Positions 7,401 through 15,087 of a stretch of 24,151 nt of DNA are shown piece after piece. The DNA comes from DAIOHQ01 sp036744635. Its GTDB lineage: Bacteria; Planctomycetota; Phycisphaerae; Tepidisphaerales; Tepidisphaeraceae. The DNA lies in NCBI GenBank assembly GCA_036744635.1, contig DAIOHQ010000045.1, positions 1 to 24,151 on the forward strand, read 5' to 3'. The position numbers were made by a program, and so were the translations under genes. Numbering within the stretch: position 1 is the stretch's first letter; each line of letters starts with the position of its first letter. The notes below the pieces were generated by a model. That model was not told the origin of the DNA. It was given only the letters and a program-made list of their open reading frames with translations, and did not search any database.

Positions 7401-10400
7401 TCCGCCGGGCGGCGGGGCTCCATCGAGTTATAGTAATATCGCTTCGGCAGTCGCCGTGCCTGACGTGCCGTCGGGACTGACGGTGACCGAGACGTCTGTC
7501 AGTGAAATCGACCTGACATGGGAGGCTGCTTCTCTCACTGACGTTTTCTCAATTCAGCGAAAGGTCGGGACGGGCGACTGGACTTCTCTGGCGACGACCG
7601 ACGCAGGAGCGTCATCCTATGACGACATGAATGAAGCAGAGGCAACCGAATACCAATATCGAATTCGTGCAATCAATTCAACGGGGACTTCTGACTACAC
7701 GGAGGCAGAAGGCACCGATACATGGGCGGCTCTTCCATCTGATGCTGCGGCATCAATCTTTTCCGATGAGCATATTGAGTTCTCCTGGACGGACAATTCC
7801 TCGGGCGAGTCCGCATACACTGTTGACGCTAAGCAAGACGACGACGGTTGGGAATCCTTCGGATCCTTGCCGGCAAATACGACTACCTACATAACAGACC
7901 CGGTTGCGGAACCGGAAAGCTATGTTTTCCGCGTGGGCGTAACCAATGCGATCGGTGATACGGAATACACCAGTGAATTCGCCGGCGCCGCCGTGCAGGG
8001 CACGCTTTCGGCACCAACCAGTCTGAATGCCGAAGTGAGTGATTCCGGCAGCAGCCGAAGCATCGCTTTGACTTGGATTGACAGCGACAGCGGCGTCACT
8101 GGCTACAAGATCGAGCGCTCGCGGGATGGAAGCAACTGGGCGGAGATCGGGGGTTCTCCGGCGACAAGCGCAACCTACGCCGACAGTGGTCTTCGCGATG
8201 ACGTCGCTTATCACTATCGCGTGCGCGCCTATGACGACGCAGGCGACTCGCCGTACTCCACTCCTATAACGTCGGACGCCATCGTGCCATTGCCCACCGA
8301 TCCCGGTTTGGCCGTGGGCAATTGTTGGGCGACCGGCGGCAAGGTCAGCATCTATTGGCTGGACAATTCAACCAACGAGACGGGCTTCCGCATCGAACAA
8401 CAGCAGGACTCCTGGCAGGGCGAATGGACCACGGCCGAAACAGTCGGCCCCAATGCGGAATCATGTACCCTCTCCGGGTTCAGCCCCGGCGACTACCTGA
8501 ATTTTCGAGTGGTGGCCTTCAACTCCGCCGGCGACAGCGCCCCGGCCGACGTAGCCCTCAACAATAGCATCCCCACCTTCGATTCCAGCGTCACCGCGCC
8601 GTCTAATCTCCAGGCGACGCTGAACTCCAACGGCACCAGCGCCACCTTAAGCTGGACGCCCGGCAGCGCCAGCACCTGGATTGAGGGTTCGGTGGACGGG
8701 ACCAGTTTCTTCCTCTACCGCCCGCGCGTCTCCGATTCGACGCTGAGTTCCGTTCCCCTGCTCCCCGGCAAGACCTACACGTTCCGCGCTTACACCTATA
8801 CCGAATCCAGTCCTTGGTACGTCAGCGACTATGCCGTGAGCAACACGGTTACTTCCACCGCCAGCTTGCCCGCTCCCGGCGGGCTTGATGTGGCATCGGT
8901 CTCGGCCAGTCAGGTGCAACTGAGCTGGACCGACACCAACTCGGGCAACGACGCGGTGAGCTACGACGTGCAGCGCTCGGCCGACGGCACGAACTGGATG
9001 GATCTAGGCGATGGCGATGCCACCGGCTTCACGGATAGCACTGTTGACGATGGCACTACCTACACTTACCGCGTGAACGCCCATGAGACGTACCAATACC
9101 TCGGCAGCGCTTCGATGTTCGACACCAGAGTGCGTGCCCGGTCCGACGCCGCCAGCATCTCCGCCAGCACTGCGCCGGCCATTCCCAATGCGCCCTCCGG
9201 CCTTACAGCGCGCGTGACCGCGGGACTTGTCGATCTGACCTGGAGGGACAACTCAGACAACGAAGCTGGCTTCAAAGTAATTCGGTCGTTGAATGGAACT
9301 GTGGACCGCACGGTGACGCTGAGTCAATCCGACACCAAGCGGTTCACCGACACGACGGTCAAGCCCAACACAACGTATTCTTATCAAGTGCTTGCATTCA
9401 ACAACACCGGCGAATCCGCCAAGTCGAATGCCGCGACGGCAAACGTTCCCAAGACAACCGTCTCCATCAAGACAACGAAAGAGCAGGCTGTGGAAGGCGG
9501 CACCGCCAAAGGTGAATTTACCGTCTACCGGAATACCGGCAGCGCCGCCGCCGATCTTGTCGTTACCTACACCGTGTCGACCGTTTCCGGAATGGCACGG
9601 CCGGGGGTGGATTACGCGGCACTGAGCGGCACCGTCACGATTCCCGCTGGCAAGCGCTCGGCCACGATTGAAGTGAGCGGCTTGGCAAATCCTACTTGGC
9701 CGGCTGCGCCAGTCAGTGAAGTTGTGTACGTCATTCTCGATGAAGGCGACCCGTCATTTGTACCCGATCCCAACGCCAATTCTGCTGTGGTAACGGTGCT
9801 CAATAAGCGCGAGCACCTGATTGCCTTCAGCGGACTCGGCGATTCTTCCGTTCTGTACGGAGAGTCATGGTTGCAACGAATGGTGACAATCGCGGGCGAA
9901 GGCAGAGTTGTTGTTTTCAAGGACTGGGAATTTGAGAGGGACGCCCTCAAGCAATTCTTCTCAAACATTGATGCCGATGGGGACAAACAAATCAGCCCTG
10001 CCGAAATTGAAGCGATTGCTGATCTGCGCGTTGTGGGCTTCAGCGGGGGTGGGTGCGCGGCGGCAAAGTTCACACGAGAGATTTTCGAGCCGGACGTCCG
10101 GGTGGCGGGGTATGAACTTGATGCCGCGATTCCCGTCAATGCCCTGGATACGATTGATCCAGCAGGCGCCATTCTGGGGATGCTGCCGCCGCCATTTGGG
10201 GCATACGTCCACTCGAACGTAGAAGTGTTCCATAACTACTATCAGCGACGGGGGAGAGCGGGACTTATGGATTTGCTTGATAGCAATGGAAATATGCGTG
10301 CTACGGATGAGCTTCATCCGGCAAATCCCGAGCCATTCAGCGTTCCGTTCTTTGGAAGTCCCATCAAAGGGAATAGTCTCCGAAGCAATGCTCTGTCGAC

Positions 10401-10566
10401 AATCCAGGTCCGGATCGACACGACTCGCGCCAACGTGAGCGTTCAGCATTCCTACGATCCTGCCGAACAGACCGGGATTACTGGCCGAATGAAAGGGAAC
10501 GTCACGAATCACGATACTGTAATCTGGTTCGTGTACGACGACGTAATGGCCGACTTGATGATCTAA
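4432..10566 (+). CDS. Giant secreted delta-60/PKD/FN3/Calx-beta protein with alpha/beta-hydrolase-like tip
   Basis: A 2044-residue extracellular or surface protein. Start 4432 has AGGGAG 5 bases upstream and puts the planctomycetal export-type motif METLEERRLLS at residues 26-36. Order: delta-60 repeats (DGSLDTTFG...DGKIVVGG pattern, about 37-445), three PKD domains plus a fourth PKD-like unit (about 450-836), about nine FN3-like domains (about 837-1673) and a Calx-beta domain (about 1676-1793). The C-terminal domain of ~250 residues looks like an alpha/beta hydrolase: HLIAFSGLGDSS at its start, nucleophile elbow GFSGGG with Ser1871, candidate Asp1897 (ELDAAIP) and His2027 (NHDTVIWF). A 12-residue EF-hand loop, DADGDKQISPAE (1847-1858), sits just before the elbow strand. 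A lipoprotein gene follows after 9 bases. This is the only complete member of the array. The hydrolase call rests on motifs; the substrate is unknown. Confidence 0.85.
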   Translation: MSLSSRRGRKGQDRAHSTSALSRAVMETLEERRLLSLTVFSDGSLDTTFGTGGKLTTSFGGNNDNISRLALQSDGKVIAAGSAGTSGNLDFGIARYNTDGSLDTSFDTDGKQTLNFNGKDDAVNGIVIQSSGKIVVGGYASTSTGDQDFALARFTSAGALDTTFGTSGKTTTDFGTTADQGRCIAVQSDGKIILGGISGSDYAIARYSADGVLDTTFGGGGTGKKTIDFASGFDEGHFIAVQADDKIVFGGVETASAGGVGSTTLRNFGIVRLNADGTIDTGFGTSGKVTSDLSSNLDGAQGVVIQTDGKIVVGGVGTNGSGSKDFFMVRYNTDGSLDSSFGSSGKVATSFTTSDDRVWTLILQPDGKIVAAGSSNTGTLDFAIARYNTDGSLDTSFDTDGKLTVSLSSGADEAYSMVQRPDGKIVLGGYATVATGNQDWALAQLGLPAAPALSITGAPTSSPEGTAISLASSVSPAATGTLSYLWGVTKDGAAFTLPGGTTTTASTFSFTPTDNGSYVVSLTASDSYGGSATDSKTISVSNVAPTVAITGAPTPPASSPEGTAINLSSTASDPAGANDPLSYAWSVTKGGSAYTLPGGTNTTSSTFTFTPDDNTSFVVSLAVSDGDGGSTTDSKTISVTNVAPTAAITGAPTSSPEGTAITLGSTASDPAGANDPLSYAWSVTKGGSAYTLPGGTNTTSSGFSFTPDDNASYVVSLTVSDGDGGSTTDSKTIAVSNVAPTATVGSDTPITLGGQVTISFTDQADASSADATAGFLYSYDFDGDNTFEVYQSTSASRSFTYTAPGVYAAKARIEDKDGGMTDYATTVTVSNAAPQNPAAAAGDGVVDLAWDAVDGATSYSVYRGTSSNAEDATPIAADLTDPFYSDYDVTNGTAYYYTITWTDGNGSESAASAEQTATPAQPPTGLTTTILTGGDVRLAWTNPSSDPSGFIIEGSDDGISFDPVTSVGPGIATIDLTGPLPGTVCYFRMLPPGGGAPSSYSNIASAVAVPDVPSGLTVTETSVSEIDLTWEAASLTDVFSIQRKVGTGDWTSLATTDAGASSYDDMNEAEATEYQYRIRAINSTGTSDYTEAEGTDTWAALPSDAAASIFSDEHIEFSWTDNSSGESAYTVDAKQDDDGWESFGSLPANTTTYITDPVAEPESYVFRVGVTNAIGDTEYTSEFAGAAVQGTLSAPTSLNAEVSDSGSSRSIALTWIDSDSGVTGYKIERSRDGSNWAEIGGSPATSATYADSGLRDDVAYHYRVRAYDDAGDSPYSTPITSDAIVPLPTDPGLAVGNCWATGGKVSIYWLDNSTNETGFRIEQQQDSWQGEWTTAETVGPNAESCTLSGFSPGDYLNFRVVAFNSAGDSAPADVALNNSIPTFDSSVTAPSNLQATLNSNGTSATLSWTPGSASTWIEGSVDGTSFFLYRPRVSDSTLSSVPLLPGKTYTFRAYTYTESSPWYVSDYAVSNTVTSTASLPAPGGLDVASVSASQVQLSWTDTNSGNDAVSYDVQRSADGTNWMDLGDGDATGFTDSTVDDGTTYTYRVNAHETYQYLGSASMFDTRVRARSDAASISASTAPAIPNAPSGLTARVTAGLVDLTWRDNSDNEAGFKVIRSLNGTVDRTVTLSQSDTKRFTDTTVKPNTTYSYQVLAFNNTGESAKSNAATANVPKTTVSIKTTKEQAVEGGTAKGEFTVYRNTGSAAADLVVTYTVSTVSGMARPGVDYAALSGTVTIPAGKRSATIEVSGLANPTWPAAPVSEVVYVILDEGDPSFVPDPNANSAVVTVLNKREHLIAFSGLGDSSVLYGESWLQRMVTIAGEGRVVVFKDWEFERDALKQFFSNIDADGDKQISPAEIEAIADLRVVGFSGGGCAAAKFTREIFEPDVRVAGYELDAAIPVNALDTIDPAGAILGMLPPPFGAYVHSNVEVFHNYYQRRGRAGLMDLLDSNGNMRATDELHPANPEPFSVPFFGSPIKGNSLRSNALSTIQVRIDTTRANVSVQHSYDPAEQTGITGRMKGNVTNHDTVIWFVYDDVMADLMI

Positions 10567-10575
10567 GAGGAAAAT

Positions 10576-11001
10576 ATGAAATCCCAACTGCTGCTTTTAG
10601 GCTGCCTGCTTGCCTGCACAGGTTGTTTCTCGGCTCAAGCTCGCTTTGCGACTGGAATATGGACCGGCCGAGTCGTTCGTATCCAGTTGCCCGATGAGAA
10701 AGGCAACCCTGTTGACTGCATGGCCTTTAAGCGAACAGGTGGCGACGCCGTCGGACGCTTCGTTCAAGAGACGCCCGCCGTGTTGATTGACTCATCAAAG
10801 CGCACTGTTGCCGAGCCGCTTGTTTCGCTTGGAGACGAAATCCGAGTTTCTGGACATATTGGGGACTATGAGGTCACCGCCGGGGATGGTGAGACAAAAC
10901 TGTATTCGCGGGGGCACGCGCGAACTGTTCTCGCCCTGAGAATCAATGGCGCAATTACCATACTTGTAGCGACAGATGATCATAAGCAGAAGAGACGGTG
11001 A
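10576..11001 (+). CDS. Small lipoprotein, putative partner of the hydrolase tip
   Basis: 141 residues with a lipoprotein signal peptide: short basic start, hydrophobic core LLLLGCLLACTGC, probable lipidated Cys17. The -3 residue of the lipobox is Cys, which is unusual. The mature part is predicted beta-rich (IWTGRVVRIQL, LGDEIRVSGHIGDYEVTAG) and ends in a basic tail. I do not recognise the family. Shine-Dalgarno AGAGGA lies 4 bases before the ATG, and the gene starts 9 bases after the giant gene stop, so it is co-transcribed and probably co-translated. By position it corresponds to the partner genes after the other tips. An immunity or chaperone role is inference. Confidence 0.8.
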   Translation: MKSQLLLLGCLLACTGCFSAQARFATGIWTGRVVRIQLPDEKGNPVDCMAFKRTGGDAVGRFVQETPAVLIDSSKRTVAEPLVSLGDEIRVSGHIGDYEVTAGDGETKLYSRGHARTVLALRINGAITILVATDDHKQKRR

Positions 11002-11097
11002 TGCCCCGTCAGAAACGACATGTGAAGAAGCTATTATCAGATCGGCACAGCGGCAACATCTCCATCCCACGTCTTCGCCGATAATGGCACGTTCGAC

Positions 11098-14000
11098 GTG
11101 ATTGGCCGGATCGCGGACCAGGATGGGGACTACACCGATTACATCGCCACGGTTACCATCAACAACGTGGCACCGACGCTCTCCGTCACCGCCGACGCTC
11201 CGCTGATCGGTGGGATTCCCTGGATCAATGAAGGCGGCAGCCTGGGGCTTACGCTCTCCTCCACCGATCCCGGCGCTGACACCATCGGCAAGTGGACAAT
11301 CAACTGGGGCGATGGGGATATCCAGACGATTGCAGGCACGCCGACGGACCCAGTTTCTCACGTCTATGTGGACAACGCTTCGGAAGTGCAGGTGATGGTG
11401 TCGGCGAAGGACGAGGATGGCAGCTACAGCGCACCGACTAAGGTGCTGGAGGTATTTAACGTCGCTCCCGATCTGTCCGGCTCCTCGGCCAGCGTCTTCT
11501 CCAGCGAAGGGCCGAACTACATCGTCAACTTCTCGGCGGTCGATCCGGGACTGGACACGATCAGCAGCTACAGCATCAACTGGGGCGACGGCGCCACCGA
11601 CAGCGCTATTCCCGGCGATGCCCCTTATGCCACGCATCGTTATGCCAACACGGATGTGGCCGGCGACATTCAGCTTACCGCCACTGACGAAGACGGGGCC
11701 ACCGTGCGCGATTTTGGCGCGCCGGTGATCCCGCCGGTGCCCGTAATTACCTCTGTGGTTCCTAACGCCGCCGATCCCAAACACAAGCTGGACGTGACCT
11801 GGACGGAGAGCGATCCGGCCAGCGGCACGTCTTACTATGTCGCCGCCTTTGCTCCCGACGGTACCCCGCGCGGCAGCGCTGGCACCTTCTCCAACACGCA
11901 AACCACCGGCACCATCGAAGGCTTCAATCCCGGGCAGGGGCTGACGGTGAAGATGTATGCCGGCAGCGACGTCTCGCACTCGAATTCAGTCTGGTCCAAC
12001 AGCGTTTCGGGCACCACCGGCGTCGATGCCATGGCCGCTCCCGTCGGCGCGCTGGACGCTCCGAGCACCATTAACGCCACGCCCGAGCATTCCTTTGCCA
12101 CGGATCGCCTGTATGCGCCGGTGACGCTGTCGTGGACGGCCCCACCCGGATTGCCCTATGAGTACCAGTCCAAGGTTTATTTACTCACGCCGGGTGGATA
12201 CACCTATATCGGCGGCGGCGGGGCCGCCAGCGCCACCGTCAGCGCCTACGACTGGAACGTGCTGGCGACGGAAGCCAGCTACACCTTCAAGGTGCAGTTG
12301 TTCAAGATCAGTTCCGGCGCCATCTCCCCGGCCTCGGCGGCCGTCCCCGCCATCGCCGGCGGCGTGGGCAAGCCTTCCGACGCCATCGCCTTCCCCATCT
12401 CCGACACGCAGTGGCGTTTCCAGTGGACCAACAACTCGACGCGGGCGACGGGGCTGGAATTGTTTTACGGCGATCCCGCCGGCGGCCCGCCAATTATCCA
12501 GGAACTTTCTCCCTCGACCACCTCCGTCGATATCGCCTGCCCGCGCAATCCGGTTGGCTTCAACATGCTCGGCTTCTCCATCCGCGCCTATAGCGCCGAT
12601 GACAGTTCCGACGGCACCGGCAGCACGACGCCCACCGTCGCCACCCCAAGCAATCTCGCCGCCAAGGCAGTCGCCTTCGACACCATCCGCCTCACCTGGA
12701 TCGACAACGGCCCGCTGGATGCCGGGACGAAGTTCCAGATTCAGCGCGGCATCGGCCCCTTCGCCTCCAGCTTCGAGACCCTCAAAGGCGACAGCGCCGA
12801 CAACACCGTCGCCGCGACAAGTTTGGGCGGCGGCGTCTACACCTTTGACGACACCGGCGCCCTGGCCGCCGACGCCGATCCCAGCAACCCCACCAAGCTG
12901 CAGCCCGGCGTGAACTACTCCTATCGCGTGGTGGCCGTGAAGCATATCGCCGGCCAAAGCGCCAGCGCCTACGTCACGTCGAGTCCATCCTACGCGGCCT
13001 ATACAACGCTGCCGGTTCCCCAGCTGACCGGCCACCGCACCGGCGGCCGGTTCGGCGATGCCGTTGTCGATGATCCCAACACACCAACCGATGAGCGGCA
13101 AGATGCTGCGAACTATGTGATCCTCGCCAACAACGACTACGAAGAAAATGCTGACGATGGCAATGCCGACAATGCCGATGGCCTGGCCATGCTGTCGCTG
13201 CCCGGCCAAACCGCCCCGGACAATGACCTGGCGAAATTCACCCTCAATGCCCTTTCTCCGACGCTGCGGCTGGGAACGGTGACGCTCACGCCGTCCGCCT
13301 CCCCGGACGTGAGGTTCTTCGATAGTTGCGGCACGCTGCTGAGCGGTTCGGCGTTGACGCTGGACCTGTCCAACCCACAGGGATACCTGGCCCGGCTGCT
13401 GAAGGGGCCGGCCGATGTGTGGATGGAGGGGATCAACGCCAACTCGAACCTCGGGGTTTCGCTGGATTATGGCAACGGCGGCACGACCGCGGTTGCCTCA
13501 GACGGCGTGCGGATGACGGTGGTGAACTTCTCAGTCCTCAATGGCCTGGGGCAACTCCTGCCGGCCAGCAGCGTGGCCGATCCGTACCAACTTGCCGACA
13601 TCGCCAACGGCGTGGCCGGAACCTCGGCCATTCCCGACGAGACGAAATTCAAGCTGCGCTTTGATGGCCTGAGCACGTCGGTTTTCTCACAGGTCCAGGT
13701 CACCACCAGCGGCGGGTCATCCTATACCGACACGCTGGAGACGGCAGGTACCGGCTCACAGTCCAGTGCGTTCCGGCTGCTCTATGATGACGCATTAGGC
13801 GTGGTTTTCAATCCGGCGGTATTGCCGACGATCGCGCTGGCGGGACTGAATGCCTTCATCACGCTGACCACTGCCGCGGATGTCCAGACACCCAAGAATG
13901 ACGGAGTCGAGGCACTCTTACTGCCAGACCGGGCGCAGGTCGAAACATTGGGAACGTACACGAACGGCTATTGGAGTTCTCCATTTGCAGCGGATAGCAA

Positions 14001-15072
14001 CAAGAAGCTGGATCCCGGGGTGGGGATCCGCTCGGATGGCAATTTCCAGTCACTTCAGCATGACCCGCGTGATCTTGTGCGCGTAGTCATAAAAAGGAAC
14101 CCGGCTGCGGCCGGGGTGAAGGAGTACGTATTAAGCGCCACTCCGAACATCAGTCTGTGGCTCACGCGCCAGACCGGCGGCGCTCAAGCACGTTCGATTC
14201 TGAATGATGGGAACGACGAGCCGCTGGGATTCAAGAAGGGGCAGAGCGAGCAGGTCATCTGGGTGCAGTGGGAAGATGGTAGAACGAATATTCCAGATTC
14301 GATTCTTGCATTTAAGGCGGTAAACAAGGTCAATGCGACAATTGGCACGGCGGACAAGGTCCGCTTCTATCCATTTAGGACGTTGGTTGTGCTTATGGCG
14401 GGACACACTGAAAGCAAAGATTCCGCCACGGACTGGGCAATTCTCGGCAAAAAGGCTTCCATCTACTCCGAGAAAGGTGCCGGAGCTCATGAGAAGGGTC
14501 TAGCGCTTTATCAGGCGGGATACGACGTGGCTATGTTCGCAGAGGACCCGGGCAACGGTGAGTGGGGTGCAACTTTTAATGAAAAGAAATGCGGCAGCGG
14601 ATTCGAAAAGGCTAGCGTAGCGATTGATAATGCGGTGAGATTCCAAGGAGTCAGAAATATCGCAATGATTGGATACAGCCATGGAGGTGCGGTTGTCCTA
14701 AAGCTGTCGCAGTTCATTTTCGACCAGCGATATCAGGACGTTACCATTCCGTTTACAGCTTACGTGGATGCCATTCAGCTGCCTAAGAACAATAATAAGC
14801 CGGAGGTTCCCATAGCGCTCCAGCAGATGCCGAAAAACACGCTATCTCATATGAATTTCTACCAGTCCAAGGGTTCCGGCATCGTGGGAAAAATTGAGCC
14901 GCACGGAGGCCCAATGGCCATGGGCGACCTAAGCAAGATCGCGAATGGAGACGAAACGGATTTAGACTCCGGAGAGGCTGACGATAATACGATAAACCAT
15001 TCTAACATTGATCGCGATCCGCGAATCACGAACAAGATCATCCCTGCCGTCCAGTCACGCGTAACGAAGTAG
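11098..15072 (+). CDS. Orphan cassette 2: truncated PKD/FN3 stalk with GYSHGG hydrolase tip
   Basis: The frame is a 5'-truncated giant gene. PKD-like coding (ending HVFADNGTFDV) is already readable from about 11041, before the GTG at 11098, and is cut by a stop at 11023-11025. There is no signal peptide, LExRRLLS motif or Shine-Dalgarno. Order from 11098: two PKD-like domains (to about residue 208), four FN3-like domains (211-638), a domain starting GHRTGGRFGD with ANNDYEEN (641 to about 935), then an alpha/beta-hydrolase-like tip (about 1095-1324). Tip motifs are TLVVLMAGH, IGYSHGGAVV (Ser1194), AYVDAIQ (Asp1224) and NHSNID (His1301). A HEAT-like partner gene follows 15 bases on. It may be silent unless recombined into a full-length gene; translation from GTG cannot be ruled out. 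Confidence 0.75.
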   Translation: MIGRIADQDGDYTDYIATVTINNVAPTLSVTADAPLIGGIPWINEGGSLGLTLSSTDPGADTIGKWTINWGDGDIQTIAGTPTDPVSHVYVDNASEVQVMVSAKDEDGSYSAPTKVLEVFNVAPDLSGSSASVFSSEGPNYIVNFSAVDPGLDTISSYSINWGDGATDSAIPGDAPYATHRYANTDVAGDIQLTATDEDGATVRDFGAPVIPPVPVITSVVPNAADPKHKLDVTWTESDPASGTSYYVAAFAPDGTPRGSAGTFSNTQTTGTIEGFNPGQGLTVKMYAGSDVSHSNSVWSNSVSGTTGVDAMAAPVGALDAPSTINATPEHSFATDRLYAPVTLSWTAPPGLPYEYQSKVYLLTPGGYTYIGGGGAASATVSAYDWNVLATEASYTFKVQLFKISSGAISPASAAVPAIAGGVGKPSDAIAFPISDTQWRFQWTNNSTRATGLELFYGDPAGGPPIIQELSPSTTSVDIACPRNPVGFNMLGFSIRAYSADDSSDGTGSTTPTVATPSNLAAKAVAFDTIRLTWIDNGPLDAGTKFQIQRGIGPFASSFETLKGDSADNTVAATSLGGGVYTFDDTGALAADADPSNPTKLQPGVNYSYRVVAVKHIAGQSASAYVTSSPSYAAYTTLPVPQLTGHRTGGRFGDAVVDDPNTPTDERQDAANYVILANNDYEENADDGNADNADGLAMLSLPGQTAPDNDLAKFTLNALSPTLRLGTVTLTPSASPDVRFFDSCGTLLSGSALTLDLSNPQGYLARLLKGPADVWMEGINANSNLGVSLDYGNGGTTAVASDGVRMTVVNFSVLNGLGQLLPASSVADPYQLADIANGVAGTSAIPDETKFKLRFDGLSTSVFSQVQVTTSGGSSYTDTLETAGTGSQSSAFRLLYDDALGVVFNPAVLPTIALAGLNAFITLTTAADVQTPKNDGVEALLLPDRAQVETLGTYTNGYWSSPFAADSNKKLDPGVGIRSDGNFQSLQHDPRDLVRVVIKRNPAAAGVKEYVLSATPNISLWLTRQTGGAQARSILNDGNDEPLGFKKGQSEQVIWVQWEDGRTNIPDSILAFKAVNKVNATIGTADKVRFYPFRTLVVLMAGHTESKDSATDWAILGKKASIYSEKGAGAHEKGLALYQAGYDVAMFAEDPGNGEWGATFNEKKCGSGFEKASVAIDNAVRFQGVRNIAMIGYSHGGAVVLKLSQFIFDQRYQDVTIPFTAYVDAIQLPKNNNKPEVPIALQQMPKNTLSHMNFYQSKGSGIVGKIEPHGGPMAMGDLSKIANGDETDLDSGEADDNTINHSNIDRDPRITNKIIPAVQSRVTK
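11989..12276 (+). repeat. Stalk repeat copy, about 96% identical to 23864-24151
   Basis: A 288-bp segment of the FN3-coding stalk of orphan cassette 2, matching the start of orphan cassette 5 with 12 mismatches counted by eye and no indels. The match is cut only by the window edge, so it probably extends further. Confidence 0.85.
12613..13002 (+). repeat. FN3 stalk repeat shared by cassettes 2, 3 and 4
   Basis: This FN3-coding segment recurs collinearly at 16153-16542 (cassette 3, a few scattered differences) and in cassette 4 (about 20302-20691). It is the only stalk module present in all three complete orphan cassettes, and so the minimum shared seam upstream of the tips. Confidence 0.85.
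12778..13208 (+). repeat. 431-bp tract identical to 20467-20897
   Basis: No mismatch was found by eye across 431 bp between cassettes 2 and 4. Collinear homology on either side is clearly lower. A second 123-bp identical tract is 13728-13850 versus 21417-21539, at the same offset (7689). Confidence 0.88.
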
Positions 15073-15087
15073 AGAAAGGACACGGTA

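Noticed and set aside
4432..10566. Rhs/YD-repeat or two-partner CdiA-type protein
   Set aside because: No YD repeats, TPS domain or filamentous haemagglutinin repeats are visible. The scaffold is delta-60, PKD, FN3 and Calx-beta.
10795..11979. Long minus-strand open frames opposite the giant genes (also 12181-13209, 16096-17148, 18211-19152, 19846-20790)
   Set aside because: They are shadows of GC-rich coding sequence on the plus strand. The plus-strand products have clear domains; the shadows have only Gly/Arg/Ala-rich sequence.
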